From Colwellia echini (GTDB lineage Bacteria > Pseudomonadota > Gammaproteobacteria > Enterobacterales > Alteromonadaceae), in NCBI RefSeq assembly GCF_002843355.2, contig NZ_PJAI02000008.1, positions 117,541 to 181,540 of the forward strand: a stretch of 64,000 bases of DNA. The letters are read 5' to 3'. This document shows positions 1 through 9,198 of the stretch, one piece after another. The position numbers were made by a program, and so were the translations under genes. The first letter of the stretch is position 1. Each line of letters begins with the position of its first letter. The notes under the pieces were generated by a model. It did not search any database. It was not told the DNA's origin and saw only the letters and a program-made list of their open reading frames with translations.

Positions 1-1
1 T

Positions 2-301
2 ACAGTAACAGTAGACACCTTTGTTGGCCCTTTTAGTCAACAAATACGCGTAATAGGTGAAGCAGCTCAACCACGCGCAATAAATTACATTCAACATATG
101 ACATTACTCGATGTAATGATTCAAGTTGGTGGTTTAACCGAGTTTGCCGATGGTAATGATGCGGTATTAATTCGTATTGAGGATGGGCAACAAAAAGAAT
201 ACCAAGTATTGATAAACGAATTACTTAAAGATGGTGAAATAAGCGCCAATGTAGATATGCTGCCTGGCGATATAATTATCATTCCAGAAGCTTGGTTTTA
301 A
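2..301 (+). CDS. Polysaccharide export protein, Wza/SLBB family (3' end only)
   Basis: Partial gene: the reading frame is open from the left edge and ends at TAA 299-301, so only about the last 99 codons are present. The visible protein runs from a conserved IRVIGEAAQPRAI segment, typical of an SLBB repeat in outer-membrane polysaccharide export proteins, to a C-terminal LPGDIIIIPEAWF, the usual ending of XrtA-associated Wza-like proteins. Such proteins form the outer-membrane exit channel for exopolysaccharide. The downstream Wzz-like, tyrosine kinase and beta-barrel genes support an XrtA exopolysaccharide operon. The N-terminus, signal peptide and lipobox lie outside the window. Confidence 0.85.
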   Translation, partial: TVTVDTFVGPFSQQIRVIGEAAQPRAINYIQHMTLLDVMIQVGGLTEFADGNDAVLIRIEDGQQKEYQVLINELLKDGEISANVDMLPGDIIIIPEAWF

Positions 302-359
302 GCCTCGTTATTAAGAATTCATATGTGTTTACTGAAACACTGATTTTGATTTAAGAAAA

Positions 360-381
360 TCATTTATAAGTCATTTATAAG
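360..381 (+). repeat. Two tandem copies of an 11-bp unit
   Basis: TCATTTATAAG occurs twice head to tail in the gap between the export gene and the chain-length gene, 46 bp before the next start codon. It may be incidental or a regulator half-site pair. No sigma-54 promoter was recognised beside it. Confidence 0.6.
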
Positions 382-426
382 TAAAGCCTTATGCGTAATC
401 ACTAAGGTAAATTTCAAAGGTTAACA

Positions 427-2010
427 ATGCAAGATATATTTGAAGAGATAATTGATTATCTAAAAGGGATTTGGTTAAAGCGTCGTTATATCATCATAGC
501 AACTTGGCTAATTTGCCCTATTGGTTGGTATTTTGTTGCCTCTATGCCCAATGTGTATGAATCTGAAGCAAAAGTGTATGTTGATACTCAATCTCTATTA
601 CGTCCTCTTTTGAAAGGTTTAACTGTTGAAACAGATCCTAATACACAAATTCGTTTAATGGTGAGAACGTTATTAAGTCGTCCAAATTTAGAACGCATAT
701 CGCGAATGACTGATTTGGATGTACAAGCTAATAACAGTGAAGAATACGAAGAAATTATTGAAGAGTTGAAAGACAAAATAAAAATATCGAGCGTTGGTCG
801 CGAAAATATTTATACCTTAAGCATTGAAGATAAAGACCCTGAAATGGCAAAAAACATTGTCCGTTCTGCACTAACTGTTTTTATCGAAAATACCTTAGGC
901 GAAACACGAAACAATTCAGACAGCGCGCAAAAGTTTTTAAATACTCAATTAAAAGAATATGAGAACAGACTTGCAAACTCAGAAGCAAGGTTAACTACTT
1001 TCAAACAAAAATATAGTGGTGTTTTACCAAATCAGTCTGGTGGCTACTACGCAAAACTGAATGGTATTAAAGATCAGTTAAAATCTATAGAACTTGAAAT
1101 TTTAGAAAATGAAACCCGTTTAGATTCTGCTAAAAAACAACTAGCGCAATCAATTGTTGCTGATACGGGTAGTGATAATAAAATAAAAAGTGACAGTTCA
1201 ATTCAAACAACTTACGACGACAGAATTACTGAATTAGAACTTCAATTAGATAACCTAAAACTTCGTTATACCGATAAGCATCCTGATGTTATTGAAGTAT
1301 CAAGAAATCTAAGCCATTTAGAAAAGCTACGTAGCACTGAAATTGAAAGCTATCTGGAGCAAAATAACGAAAGCGCTGGCAGCTTAAAAAGACTCAGTGC
1401 TAATCCTGTAGTACAGGAAGTTCAAATTGAAGTTAATCAATTAGAGAATTTGATAGCTTCACTTAACGTGCGTGCAAATAATTATCGTGAGCGTATCGTA
1501 GAGCTTGAGAACATGGTTCATACCTTACCTGAAATTGAAGCCGAGTTAGTTGCTTTAAATCGTGGTTATGAAATAACTAAATCTAAGTATGAAGAGTTAT
1601 TATCACGTAAAGAAACAGCACAATTAGCGCAACAAGCTGATGAAACAACAGATAAAATTCAATTTCGAGTGCTTAATCCGCCACGTAAAGCTACTAAGCC
1701 TTCAGGGCCTAAACGCTTCATATTATTTGGCGTAGTTACAGTATTTGGCTTTGGTGTTGGTATTGGTTTATCGTTCTTAATGAGCCAATTAAATCCGGTG
1801 GCAACGTCAACAACGCAATTATCTAAAATTACCGGCGTGCCTATCTTTGGGGTTATTTCAGCAAATGAAAACCTAGGTCTTCATAAATGGCATCAAAAGA
1901 AGACACTCATTTTTATTGCGTCTAATTTGTTATTATTATGCTTATTAGCATTATTTATAAGTTACTTTTTATTTACTGATATCATCCCTGAACCTTTAAG
2001 GATTTTTTAG
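427..2010 (+). CDS. XrtA-system polysaccharide chain-length determinant (Wzz/GNVR)
   Basis: The 527-residue inner-membrane protein has a first membrane segment at about residues 19-42, a long periplasmic part rich in heptad-like Leu/Glu/Lys (coiled coil, roughly 160-400), a GNVR-type stretch near LNRGYEITKSKYEELLSRKE, and a second membrane segment at about 435-458. A third hydrophobic segment near the C-terminus (about 497-520) follows a short cytoplasmic loop. Proteins of this family regulate the length of exported polysaccharide with a partner tyrosine kinase. Here the kinase gene starts 2 nt after the stop, so the two are translationally close. The start is an ATG 9 nt after an AAAGG ribosome-binding sequence. 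Confidence 0.9.
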   Translation: MQDIFEEIIDYLKGIWLKRRYIIIATWLICPIGWYFVASMPNVYESEAKVYVDTQSLLRPLLKGLTVETDPNTQIRLMVRTLLSRPNLERISRMTDLDVQANNSEEYEEIIEELKDKIKISSVGRENIYTLSIEDKDPEMAKNIVRSALTVFIENTLGETRNNSDSAQKFLNTQLKEYENRLANSEARLTTFKQKYSGVLPNQSGGYYAKLNGIKDQLKSIELEILENETRLDSAKKQLAQSIVADTGSDNKIKSDSSIQTTYDDRITELELQLDNLKLRYTDKHPDVIEVSRNLSHLEKLRSTEIESYLEQNNESAGSLKRLSANPVVQEVQIEVNQLENLIASLNVRANNYRERIVELENMVHTLPEIEAELVALNRGYEITKSKYEELLSRKETAQLAQQADETTDKIQFRVLNPPRKATKPSGPKRFILFGVVTVFGFGVGIGLSFLMSQLNPVATSTTQLSKITGVPIFGVISANENLGLHKWHQKKTLIFIASNLLLLCLLALFISYFLFTDIIPEPLRIF

Positions 2011-2012
2011 CC

Positions 2013-2975
2013 ATGAGTACTATCGAAAAAGCCTTGGCTAAACAAAAATTAGCTCAACAACAATTAACCGAACAGCAATTGACAGAGCAGCACAGTACTG
2101 AACAACAAAGTACCGAGCAAAGTAGTACCGAACACAAAAGTACCGAAGCTACTGCTGAGCCTGAAATTATACAAGAAGTGGCGGAGAAAACGACTGCTTC
2201 AGTCACAACCAAAAAGCAGACCAGTAACAGCAACAAAGAAACAATAATATTAAATGGTGAAAGGCTTAATGAACGTGGCTTTATTTATAGTCCTGATAGC
2301 ACCCATTATATTCAAGAAGAGTTTAGACACATTAAACGTAAGTTACTCAATAATGCTTTTGGTTTAGCGTCAAAAACATTAAATAATAGTAATTTAATCA
2401 TGGTAAGTAGTTCTCATCCAAATGAGGGGAAAACCTATGTTGCTATTAACTTAGCGTTAAGTATCGCCCTAGAGCAGGATAAAACTGTGTTATTGGTTGA
2501 TGCCGACGTGCTAAGACCAAGTTTACACAGAGAATTAGAGTTTGAGAGCAAAAAAGGCTTGCTTGAATACTTACTCGGTGAGGTTTCATCGCTATCTGAT
2601 ATTATTTACAGCACCAATATAGATAACTTAAAGTTAGTCCCTGCGGGTAAACCACATCATTTAACCAATGAATTATTAGCTAGTGAGCGCATGGCAAATT
2701 TAGCTAAAGAGCTAGCTGAACGCTATCCAGACAGAATTGTTATTTTCGATTGCCCGCCAATATTAGGGGTAACAGAAACACCGGTATTATCTGATCTAGT
2801 TGGTCAGGCTATTGTTGTAGTTGAAGAGTCTAAAACCAAAACTGATGATGTTAAAATAGCTGTGAGTCAACTCAATAGTGATATAGCGATAGGTTTAGTG
2901 ATGAATAAAACCATTAGATCTAAAAAAGATATTTACGGCTATTATGGATATGGCTATGGCCAAAAAACCCAGTAA
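2013..2975 (+). CDS. XrtA-associated tyrosine autokinase (BY-kinase, CpsD/CapB family)
   Basis: This cytoplasmic P-loop kinase is the partner of the preceding Wzz-like protein. Walker A is at about 133-141 (SSSHPNEGKTY), Walker A' at 159-166 (VLLVDADV) and Walker B at 242-248 (IVIFDCPP). The C-terminus carries a tyrosine cluster (Y308, 310, 311, 313, 315) of the kind that is autophosphorylated in BY-kinases. Residues 17-45 are unusual: a run of (L/S)TEQ(Q/H)-like repeats, low in complexity and probably disordered. The last 32 nt overlap the next gene, so the tyrosine cluster and the next gene's start share DNA. Confidence 0.9.
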   Translation: MSTIEKALAKQKLAQQQLTEQQLTEQHSTEQQSTEQSSTEHKSTEATAEPEIIQEVAEKTTASVTTKKQTSNSNKETIILNGERLNERGFIYSPDSTHYIQEEFRHIKRKLLNNAFGLASKTLNNSNLIMVSSSHPNEGKTYVAINLALSIALEQDKTVLLVDADVLRPSLHRELEFESKKGLLEYLLGEVSSLSDIIYSTNIDNLKLVPAGKPHHLTNELLASERMANLAKELAERYPDRIVIFDCPPILGVTETPVLSDLVGQAIVVVEESKTKTDDVKIAVSQLNSDIAIGLVMNKTIRSKKDIYGYYGYGYGQKTQ

Positions 2976-4548
2976 CGTGCTAGCAAATCAAACAGCCTAT
3001 ATAACAATAATAGTATTGTTATATAGTGTTTTTTCGACTTCAACATTATCAGCAAGTGAATGGTATTTTGAGCCTAGCTTAGGGCTTACAGAGACTTATA
3101 CCAATAATATTAACCTAACTGGAACTGATAAAGTGTCTAGTTTAGTTAGCCAATTTATTGTTGGTGCCGACGCTAACTTCACCTCAAAAAAATTACAATT
3201 CTCTTTTAACGCCACAGAAACTTTTGTTGGTTATAGCCACGACACAGAAACCAATAACGCTTACTTAACGCTACAAGCTAACGCGACATATGACCTGTGG
3301 CAAGAAAACCTCAAAGCTATTGCTAGCTCTTCAGTAACCAATATAGACAGAAATGCGACAGAAAACAGTTTAGCTGATTTAGTAACCGGCGATACTATTC
3401 AGCAAATTGATAATTCTGCTGGTTTACAGTTCAATAGTGGCAATAGTAATTATGTTTTTGGTACGTCTTTAATTTATAACAACACTCAAACTGAAGATGG
3501 TATAGGGGAAAGTCATGGCTTATCTGCAACTATCAACAGTACCAACGGTAGTGCTACTCGCAATGTATTTTGGGACCTAAATGGTAATTTCATTAATCAA
3601 AAAAATGCTGGCTTTACCAGTGAAAATTACCAATTTGAAACTAAAGTAGGCGCAATAACTGATTATAAAGTTAATCCTTTCATTCGTATTTATAATGAAA
3701 GGGTGACAGGAACATTACAGGGTAGTAACCCTGATGCAATTCCATCTTGGGGCCCAGGTTTGCGTTTTCAGGCTGCTAAGCACTTCATTATCGATTTATC
3801 TTATAACTATATTATCGGCGATAATACCACTAGTGAAAACTATGCGGCAGCCGATATAGATTGGCAACCTTCAGAGCGAACATCTCTTAAAGCCGGTTAC
3901 TCTACGCGTTTTTTTGGTAAATCTTATAATTTTGATTTTTCACACCGAATGAGAAGATTGACAACCACTATTTCTTATAATGAATCTATTGGCGCTTTCG
4001 AACGTAGTAATTATCAAGAGGTTGATAGTGACTTATGGTGTCCGACCAGTTCAACCAACATTAATGACTGTTTACCTCCAGGACAAGTGCCTGATGACAC
4101 TAATGGTTTCGAAAACATTCCAATCACCACAACAGAATTAGTACAAAGTAATCAATTTTCTTTAAATAAAATATTTTTATGGCAAACCGAGTTAGCGCTA
4201 TCTCGCACTACATTCACTATTAATGTATCTAATAACAATACTGAAAACTTAAGTACAAATGAAGTTGATGTATATTTTGATGCCCGTTTCACCATGGCTC
4301 GCCGTTTAAGTTCTAGAAGTAATCTGATTATGTTTGTTGATTACACTAATAATGTTTTTGATGAAGCGAATCCTGGTGGCCCCTATCAAAAAGATATATA
4401 TAAAACAGTTTCAGCTACTTACGATAAAAGCTTAGCGTCATCACTCAATTCATTTTTTACCCTGCAATACCTCGATCGAGAATCAAATATTGCACAGTAT
4501 AATTATACTGAAGCGCGCGCTTCTATTAACTTAACAAAAGATTTTTAA
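2944..4548 (+). CDS. XrtA/PEP-CTERM-associated outer-membrane beta-barrel protein (TIGR03016-like)
   Basis: The 534-residue protein has an N-terminal signal peptide (hydrophobic core about 19-34, cleavage likely after LSA). Many alternating polar/hydrophobic strands rich in Asn, Thr and aromatic residues follow, and the protein ends in aromatic-terminated strands (LTKDF), the signature of an outer-membrane beta-barrel. The position between the BY-kinase and the ExeA-like ATPase is the standard place for the TIGR03016 protein of XrtA loci; an export pore role is inferred. ATG codons at 2944, 2950 and 2956 are all possible starts, and all lie inside the kinase gene. Confidence 0.8.
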   Translation: MDMAMAKKPSNVLANQTAYITIIVLLYSVFSTSTLSASEWYFEPSLGLTETYTNNINLTGTDKVSSLVSQFIVGADANFTSKKLQFSFNATETFVGYSHDTETNNAYLTLQANATYDLWQENLKAIASSSVTNIDRNATENSLADLVTGDTIQQIDNSAGLQFNSGNSNYVFGTSLIYNNTQTEDGIGESHGLSATINSTNGSATRNVFWDLNGNFINQKNAGFTSENYQFETKVGAITDYKVNPFIRIYNERVTGTLQGSNPDAIPSWGPGLRFQAAKHFIIDLSYNYIIGDNTTSENYAAADIDWQPSERTSLKAGYSTRFFGKSYNFDFSHRMRRLTTTISYNESIGAFERSNYQEVDSDLWCPTSSTNINDCLPPGQVPDDTNGFENIPITTTELVQSNQFSLNKIFLWQTELALSRTTFTINVSNNNTENLSTNEVDVYFDARFTMARRLSSRSNLIMFVDYTNNVFDEANPGGPYQKDIYKTVSATYDKSLASSLNSFFTLQYLDRESNIAQYNYTEARASINLTKDF

Positions 4549-4549
4549 T

Positions 4550-5602
4550 ATGTACGAAAGTTACTACGGTTTTAGCGAACGACCTTTTCAATTAAGCCCT
4601 GATCCTCGCTTTTTCTTTGCAACCAGCCACCATCAACGCGCTTTATCCTATTTACAATATGGGCTAGATCAAGGCGAAGGCTTTATCGTAATAACAGGTC
4701 CTATAGGTACAGGAAAAACAACCATTGCCCGTAATTTATTAGCCAACATTGCTGATGAAAAAATTGTCGCGGCACAATTAGTTACTACTAAGTTGTCACC
4801 TGATGAATTACTTGAACTTATTGCTGCAGAATTTAAAATTACAGTAAATGGTAACAGTAAAGCAGACTTATTACGCAGCATTGAGCAATTTTTAATTGGT
4901 TTAAACCAACAAGGTAAACGCGCTTTATTATTAGTAGATGAAGCACAAAACTTACCATCGGAAACCATAGAAGAGCTACGTATGCTTTCTAACTTCCAAC
5001 TTGACAATAAACCACTTATTCAAAGCTTTTTATTAGGTCAAGAAGAATTACAAGACATTATAGCTGCTCCTAATATGGAGCAATTTAGGCAACGAATTAT
5101 AGCCTCTGCGCATTTAAGACCATTAAAGGTTGAAGAGGTTAAAGACTATGTAAATCATAGATTAGCGCAGGCAAACTGTAACAAAGAAGGCTTATTTCCT
5201 GATGACGGCTTTCAGGTTATCTTCGAAAAAACACTAGGTGTACCTAGAAAAATAAACATCTTTGTAGATCGTTTACTTTTGTTTGGTTTTCTTGAAGAGC
5301 TAACAATTATTGATAGTGACGTTATTAATGAAGTAGCCAGCGAAATGTCGGTTGAATTAACAGGATCACTAAACGGTTCCGCCTTAAAAAATTCCGAATT
5401 TTCACAGCAACTTGTTATTAATTCAACAGAAAATGTTGAAAACATTAAAAATGTATTGCGTGAAGTAGAAGAAATACTAGAAGCGTCAATTCAACAAAAA
5501 GTTAAAATGACGCGCTATATTGATAAGCTGTTAAAACAAAAAAGCCGAGAGTTTGCCAAAGCGCAAAGTGCTAATGCTAATGACATAAAACAAAGCAAAT
5601 AG
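4550..5602 (+). CDS. XrtA-associated ATPase, ExeA/GspA-like AAA protein (TIGR03015-like)
   Basis: The opening MYESYYGFSERPFQLSPDPR is characteristic of the family. Walker A is at 50-57 (GPIGTGKT) and Walker B at about 125-131 (RALLLVDEAQNL). The AAA core is followed by a helical lid, and residues from about 290 on are charged and helical. It starts 1 nt after the preceding stop, so it is translationally coupled. Relatives act with cell-envelope secretion (ExeA) or within exosortase exopolysaccharide loci; the exact role in XrtA systems is not established. Confidence 0.88.
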   Translation: MYESYYGFSERPFQLSPDPRFFFATSHHQRALSYLQYGLDQGEGFIVITGPIGTGKTTIARNLLANIADEKIVAAQLVTTKLSPDELLELIAAEFKITVNGNSKADLLRSIEQFLIGLNQQGKRALLLVDEAQNLPSETIEELRMLSNFQLDNKPLIQSFLLGQEELQDIIAAPNMEQFRQRIIASAHLRPLKVEEVKDYVNHRLAQANCNKEGLFPDDGFQVIFEKTLGVPRKINIFVDRLLLFGFLEELTIIDSDVINEVASEMSVELTGSLNGSALKNSEFSQQLVINSTENVENIKNVLREVEEILEASIQQKVKMTRYIDKLLKQKSREFAKAQSANANDIKQSK

Positions 5603-5647
5603 AGCAAGTAGAGTAAGAAATCAGTACATCTATTGATAACAATATAG

Positions 5648-5678
5648 CTCCCCGACTAATACATCTGCATACGGGGAG
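5648..5678. other. Stem-loop between convergent genes
   Basis: CTCCCCG (5648-5654) and CGGGGAG (5672-5678) form a perfect 7-bp GC-rich stem with a 17-nt loop in the 137-bp gap between the converging ATPase gene and prsR. No T-run follows on either strand, so it is not a standard intrinsic terminator, although it could slow or protect both transcript ends. Confidence 0.5.
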
Positions 5679-5739
5679 GGTATCACCAATATTAATTCCT
5701 AATTTATTTAGTATCTAGTTAATATCTAATCCCTAATAA

Positions 5740-7089
5740 TTATTCATTAATCGCAATATGATACTTTTCAATTAAAGAGTAGAGCGTTGGTCTAGTGATA
5801 CCTAATAACTCTGCTGCTTTAGACATATTACCTTCAGTTAACGCGTACGCCTTTTGAATAGCGATCGTTTCCGCATGTTCACGTACTACACGTAAGTTTA
5901 GCGACAATTCATATTGTGCATTTTCTTTATCATAAAAACCAAGATCAAAGGCTGTAACTTGATTTGTGGTACTCATAATAACCGAAGATTTAACTTTGTT
6001 TTGTAACTCGCGAATATTACCCGGCCACTTATGATGACGCAAACCGCACAATGCATCATCCGAAAAAGATTTAGCATTACGCTTATATTCCGCTGCGTAT
6101 TGTTGTAAAAAGAAGTTAGCTAAAATCAATATATCTTCATCACGATCGCGTAATGGTGGAATATTTAAAGTGATTTCAGTAATACGATAAAATAGATCTT
6201 CACGAAATTGTTTTTCCGTAACCATAGTTTCAAGGTTTTGATTGGTTGCACAAATTACTCGAACATCAACCGGAATTTCTTTTCGCCCACCTAAACGCTC
6301 GATGACTTTCTCTTGTAAAAAGCGCAATAATTTAGCTTGCAAAGGGAAGGGCATATCGCCAATTTCATCTAAGAATAATGTGCCGCCTTGCGCACACTCA
6401 ATTTTACCTAATGTGGTTTTATGAGCACCAGTAAAAGCACCTTTTTCAAACCCAAATAATTCACTTTCTAATAAATTTTCAGGAATAGAAGCACAGTTAA
6501 TAGCAATAAAAGGTTTGTCGCTTCTATCACTTACTTTATGAATAGCTTTAGCGGTAACTTCTTTACCTGTACCACTTTCACCTAATAAAAGCGCTGTGAT
6601 CTCTGTAGGCGCAATTCGTTGCACCATAAGGCGTAATCTATCAATACTCTCGCTGCTACCAATAATACCGCAATCAGAGCCAATTACTGACTTCATACTA
6701 CGGTTGTCGTTTTCTATATTAGCTAAACTAAAAGCGCGCGATACGATAACGTTAATAACATCAGCGTCAACGGGCTTTTGATAAAAATCATAAGCGCCCA
6801 TTTCAATAGCTTTTAGCGCATTGGTGCGGTCATCATTACCGGTAATCACAATAACCTTGGTATGCGGAGCAATTTCTAAAATAGTTTTTAAAGCTGCTAA
6901 GCCTTCACTCGCATTAGCTTCATCGGGCGGTAAACCTAAATCAAGGGTAACTACTTTAGGTTCATGGCGTCGTACAGCAGCAATAGCACTCTCACGGTTA
7001 TCAGCTAACACTACTTCATAGTCAGCCAAACTCCACTTCAATTGTTTTTGTACACCAATATCATCATCAACAATCAGTAACTTTTCCAT
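5740..7089 (-). CDS. prsR: PEP-CTERM-box response regulator, sigma-54 activator PrsR
   Basis: The 449-residue NtrC-type protein has a receiver domain (about 1-120) with phosphoacceptor D50 in TLDLGLPP, and an AAA+ sigma-54 interaction domain with Walker A at about 170-177 (GESGTGKE) and the GAFTGA loop at 217-222. A C-terminal Fis-type helix-turn-helix (about 418-445) contains SKAAELLGITRPTLYSLI. PrsR proteins activate sigma-54 promoters of exosortase and PEP-CTERM genes. It lies 48 nt downstream of prsK on the same strand, which makes a sensor-regulator pair. All key residues for ATP hydrolysis and sigma-54 contact are present. Confidence 0.92.
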   Translation of the reverse strand: MEKLLIVDDDIGVQKQLKWSLADYEVVLADNRESAIAAVRRHEPKVVTLDLGLPPDEANASEGLAALKTILEIAPHTKVIVITGNDDRTNALKAIEMGAYDFYQKPVDADVINVIVSRAFSLANIENDNRSMKSVIGSDCGIIGSSESIDRLRLMVQRIAPTEITALLLGESGTGKEVTAKAIHKVSDRSDKPFIAINCASIPENLLESELFGFEKGAFTGAHKTTLGKIECAQGGTLFLDEIGDMPFPLQAKLLRFLQEKVIERLGGRKEIPVDVRVICATNQNLETMVTEKQFREDLFYRITEITLNIPPLRDRDEDILILANFFLQQYAAEYKRNAKSFSDDALCGLRHHKWPGNIRELQNKVKSSVIMSTTNQVTAFDLGFYDKENAQYELSLNLRVVREHAETIAIQKAYALTEGNMSKAAELLGITRPTLYSLIEKYHIAINE

Positions 7090-7137
7090 AACTATGTTGC
7101 TTCCTTCGTTTTATTGTAATTATTATTTTTATCGACT

Positions 7138-9177
7138 TTAACTCAATTTACTGCACGGAATAGTCATTGTAAACACACTACCTTCATTTTCGCGGCTAGA
7201 TACTTGCATTAAACCACCAAGTCCTTCAAAGAACTGTTTAGCCTCATAAACACCAATGCCCATACCAGCATTACCTTTTGTTGTATCAAAAGGTTTAAAT
7301 AAGCGATTAGCAATGAAGTCTTCAGACATACCACAGCCATTATCACTGATTTTAATAGATAAATTATCAGCACAAGTCTGGGCATTAATAGTAACCCAGC
7401 CATTATCATTTGTCGCTTCTTGCGCATTTTGTAATAAATGATTTAACACTGACGAAAAAGTATCTTCATCTATGGCAATATTAACCTCAGGTAGTACATC
7501 CATTTTAATCATAGGTAGTTGAATATTACGCTGGTTAACTATTTCAGTAATTAACTCCGCAACATTAACTTCTTTACGGCTCGATTCTGCCACTTGTTTG
7601 TTACGTAATTGCGTTAATACTTTTTCAAGCCTGCTTGTCGCTGATTCAATGGTTTCAAATACATCATCAATAAATTCTGGATTATCTCGATGCCGTTTGG
7701 CGTTACTGTTAATTAACGCCAGCTGGGCTTGAATATTTTTCAAATCATGCACTAAAAAAGCAGACATACGGTTAAACGCATCAAACTGTTTAGACTCTGC
7801 TAAACGCTCATTGGCTTCATTTAACGATAAATAGTTACTTAATTGTTTTGAAATTGAAAAGAGTAAGTCTCTATCTTCCCAATTCAATAATTCTTGCTTG
7901 GCGGGCATAGCTAATAAAAAGAAGCCATAAACGGTTTTATTCATAAATATAGGGATAATAATATCTATATTTTTTTTGCCACATTGTTGAACATCAACCG
8001 ACAACTCAGGGTAACTTCCCTCAACTAGCGCCAACTCTCTAATATCAATAATCCAGCCGTGTTTCATACAAAAATCATCAACCGCACTTAGAAAGCTTAA
8101 ATCTTCTTGCGCTAGGTTAAAGTTTTCTTGGTAGAGTAATTGAAATTGGCCCGATGGCATTTTCTTAATTAAAGCGCCTTGATGAATATTCAACGACGAG
8201 CAAATAATATCTGTGGCTTTATGGTAGCAATTGTCGCTTTCATTAATTTCTAACTGCTCAATTGATTTAAGCCACTCAACGCGATAGTCATATTTGTTAG
8301 CAAAAAAATGTTTGGTAATGAATACTTTGACTTCTTTACGTAGCTTCTCTGTTGCTAATAACGCCGCTAAAACACCACCACCTAAAATAAGAAAAGCAAT
8401 ACTAACAACATCACCCCACGTACCACCGAAGTAATTGATTACATACCCAGCAAAGGCTAGTAATAATAGGTATAGTCCAGAGATAAGTAACATTGAACTG
8501 TAAAAAACCACCTCGCGAGAAACAAAAACATCGACCGACCAGTTTTTAATTCGTCTTGTGCTAATCAATATGAAGGGCATACCAATTGCTATAATATAGC
8601 CACGAGCATACCAGTAAGAAAAGTCTAACTGATTAACCATCGCCGCTTGAGAAAACACTATAAAGTCAAAAACCGTAGACATACCCAGTGCTATAATTAA
8701 GGTCCAAATAGCCCATTTCACTTTTACTTCTGCGTTACGGTATAATTGTTCAAGTAATACTAACAACCATAAGTTAAACAATAAAAATAAAGAAAATAGG
8801 TATTTAACACCGTCTGGAACAAAGAATACCGCGCCCCAGCAAAGTAAAGATAAGCCAGCCCAAACTTTTAAATATTGTTTAATTTTGGGATGGTTCACAA
8901 ATTCGTTAATCGTTTTAATATTTGCTTGAGTACAAATAATAAGTAATGACCAAACTGCCAGTTTGAATGTTTCTATTGCCATAATAATAAGCAATGAAAA
9001 TCCCTGTTTTGGCTGTAATGCGGCAGTAAGTGAAGAAGCAAAAACCAATAATGCCGCCAGTAAAATTAAACCACCAGATAATGTTTTATTGCGGGCAGCT
9101 AATAATAAGAGAATGAATACCAAATAAGATAATGAAGCTAAAAAATAACCTGACGTTCCAATGACTTCCATTTGCAT
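7138..9177 (-). CDS. prsK: XrtA/PEP-CTERM-system sensor histidine kinase PrsK
   Basis: The 679-residue sensor begins with many hydrophobic segments (about residues 1-290, probably eight or more membrane helices) and a GAF-like region (about 300-450). The dimerisation/phosphoacceptor motif VHDLKN follows, with the histidine near residue 477, then the ATPase boxes: N-box LNHLLQNAQEAT, G1 DNGCGM and G2 GMGIGVYEAKQF. This layout and the HDLKN motif match PrsK kinases paired with PrsR. The first ATG follows an AGGATAA sequence; a second in-frame ATG lies two codons later. The gene starts 21 nt after the MerR-type regulator's stop, so some read-through from that gene is possible. Confidence 0.9.
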   Translation of the reverse strand: MQMEVIGTSGYFLASLSYLVFILLLLAARNKTLSGGLILLAALLVFASSLTAALQPKQGFSLLIIMAIETFKLAVWSLLIICTQANIKTINEFVNHPKIKQYLKVWAGLSLLCWGAVFFVPDGVKYLFSLFLLFNLWLLVLLEQLYRNAEVKVKWAIWTLIIALGMSTVFDFIVFSQAAMVNQLDFSYWYARGYIIAIGMPFILISTRRIKNWSVDVFVSREVVFYSSMLLISGLYLLLLAFAGYVINYFGGTWGDVVSIAFLILGGGVLAALLATEKLRKEVKVFITKHFFANKYDYRVEWLKSIEQLEINESDNCYHKATDIICSSLNIHQGALIKKMPSGQFQLLYQENFNLAQEDLSFLSAVDDFCMKHGWIIDIRELALVEGSYPELSVDVQQCGKKNIDIIIPIFMNKTVYGFFLLAMPAKQELLNWEDRDLLFSISKQLSNYLSLNEANERLAESKQFDAFNRMSAFLVHDLKNIQAQLALINSNAKRHRDNPEFIDDVFETIESATSRLEKVLTQLRNKQVAESSRKEVNVAELITEIVNQRNIQLPMIKMDVLPEVNIAIDEDTFSSVLNHLLQNAQEATNDNGWVTINAQTCADNLSIKISDNGCGMSEDFIANRLFKPFDTTKGNAGMGIGVYEAKQFFEGLGGLMQVSSRENEGSVFTMTIPCSKLS

Positions 9178-9198
9178 TTATCCTAAATAATTACGCTA

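Noticed and set aside
2054..2236. Cys/Leu-rich open frame opposite the tyrosine-kinase repeats
   Set aside because: It is the reverse translation of the TEQ codon repeats and has no start context.
5648..5678. Stem-loop after the ATPase gene as an intrinsic terminator
   Set aside because: There is no T-run on either strand after the stem; kept only as a structure of unknown role.
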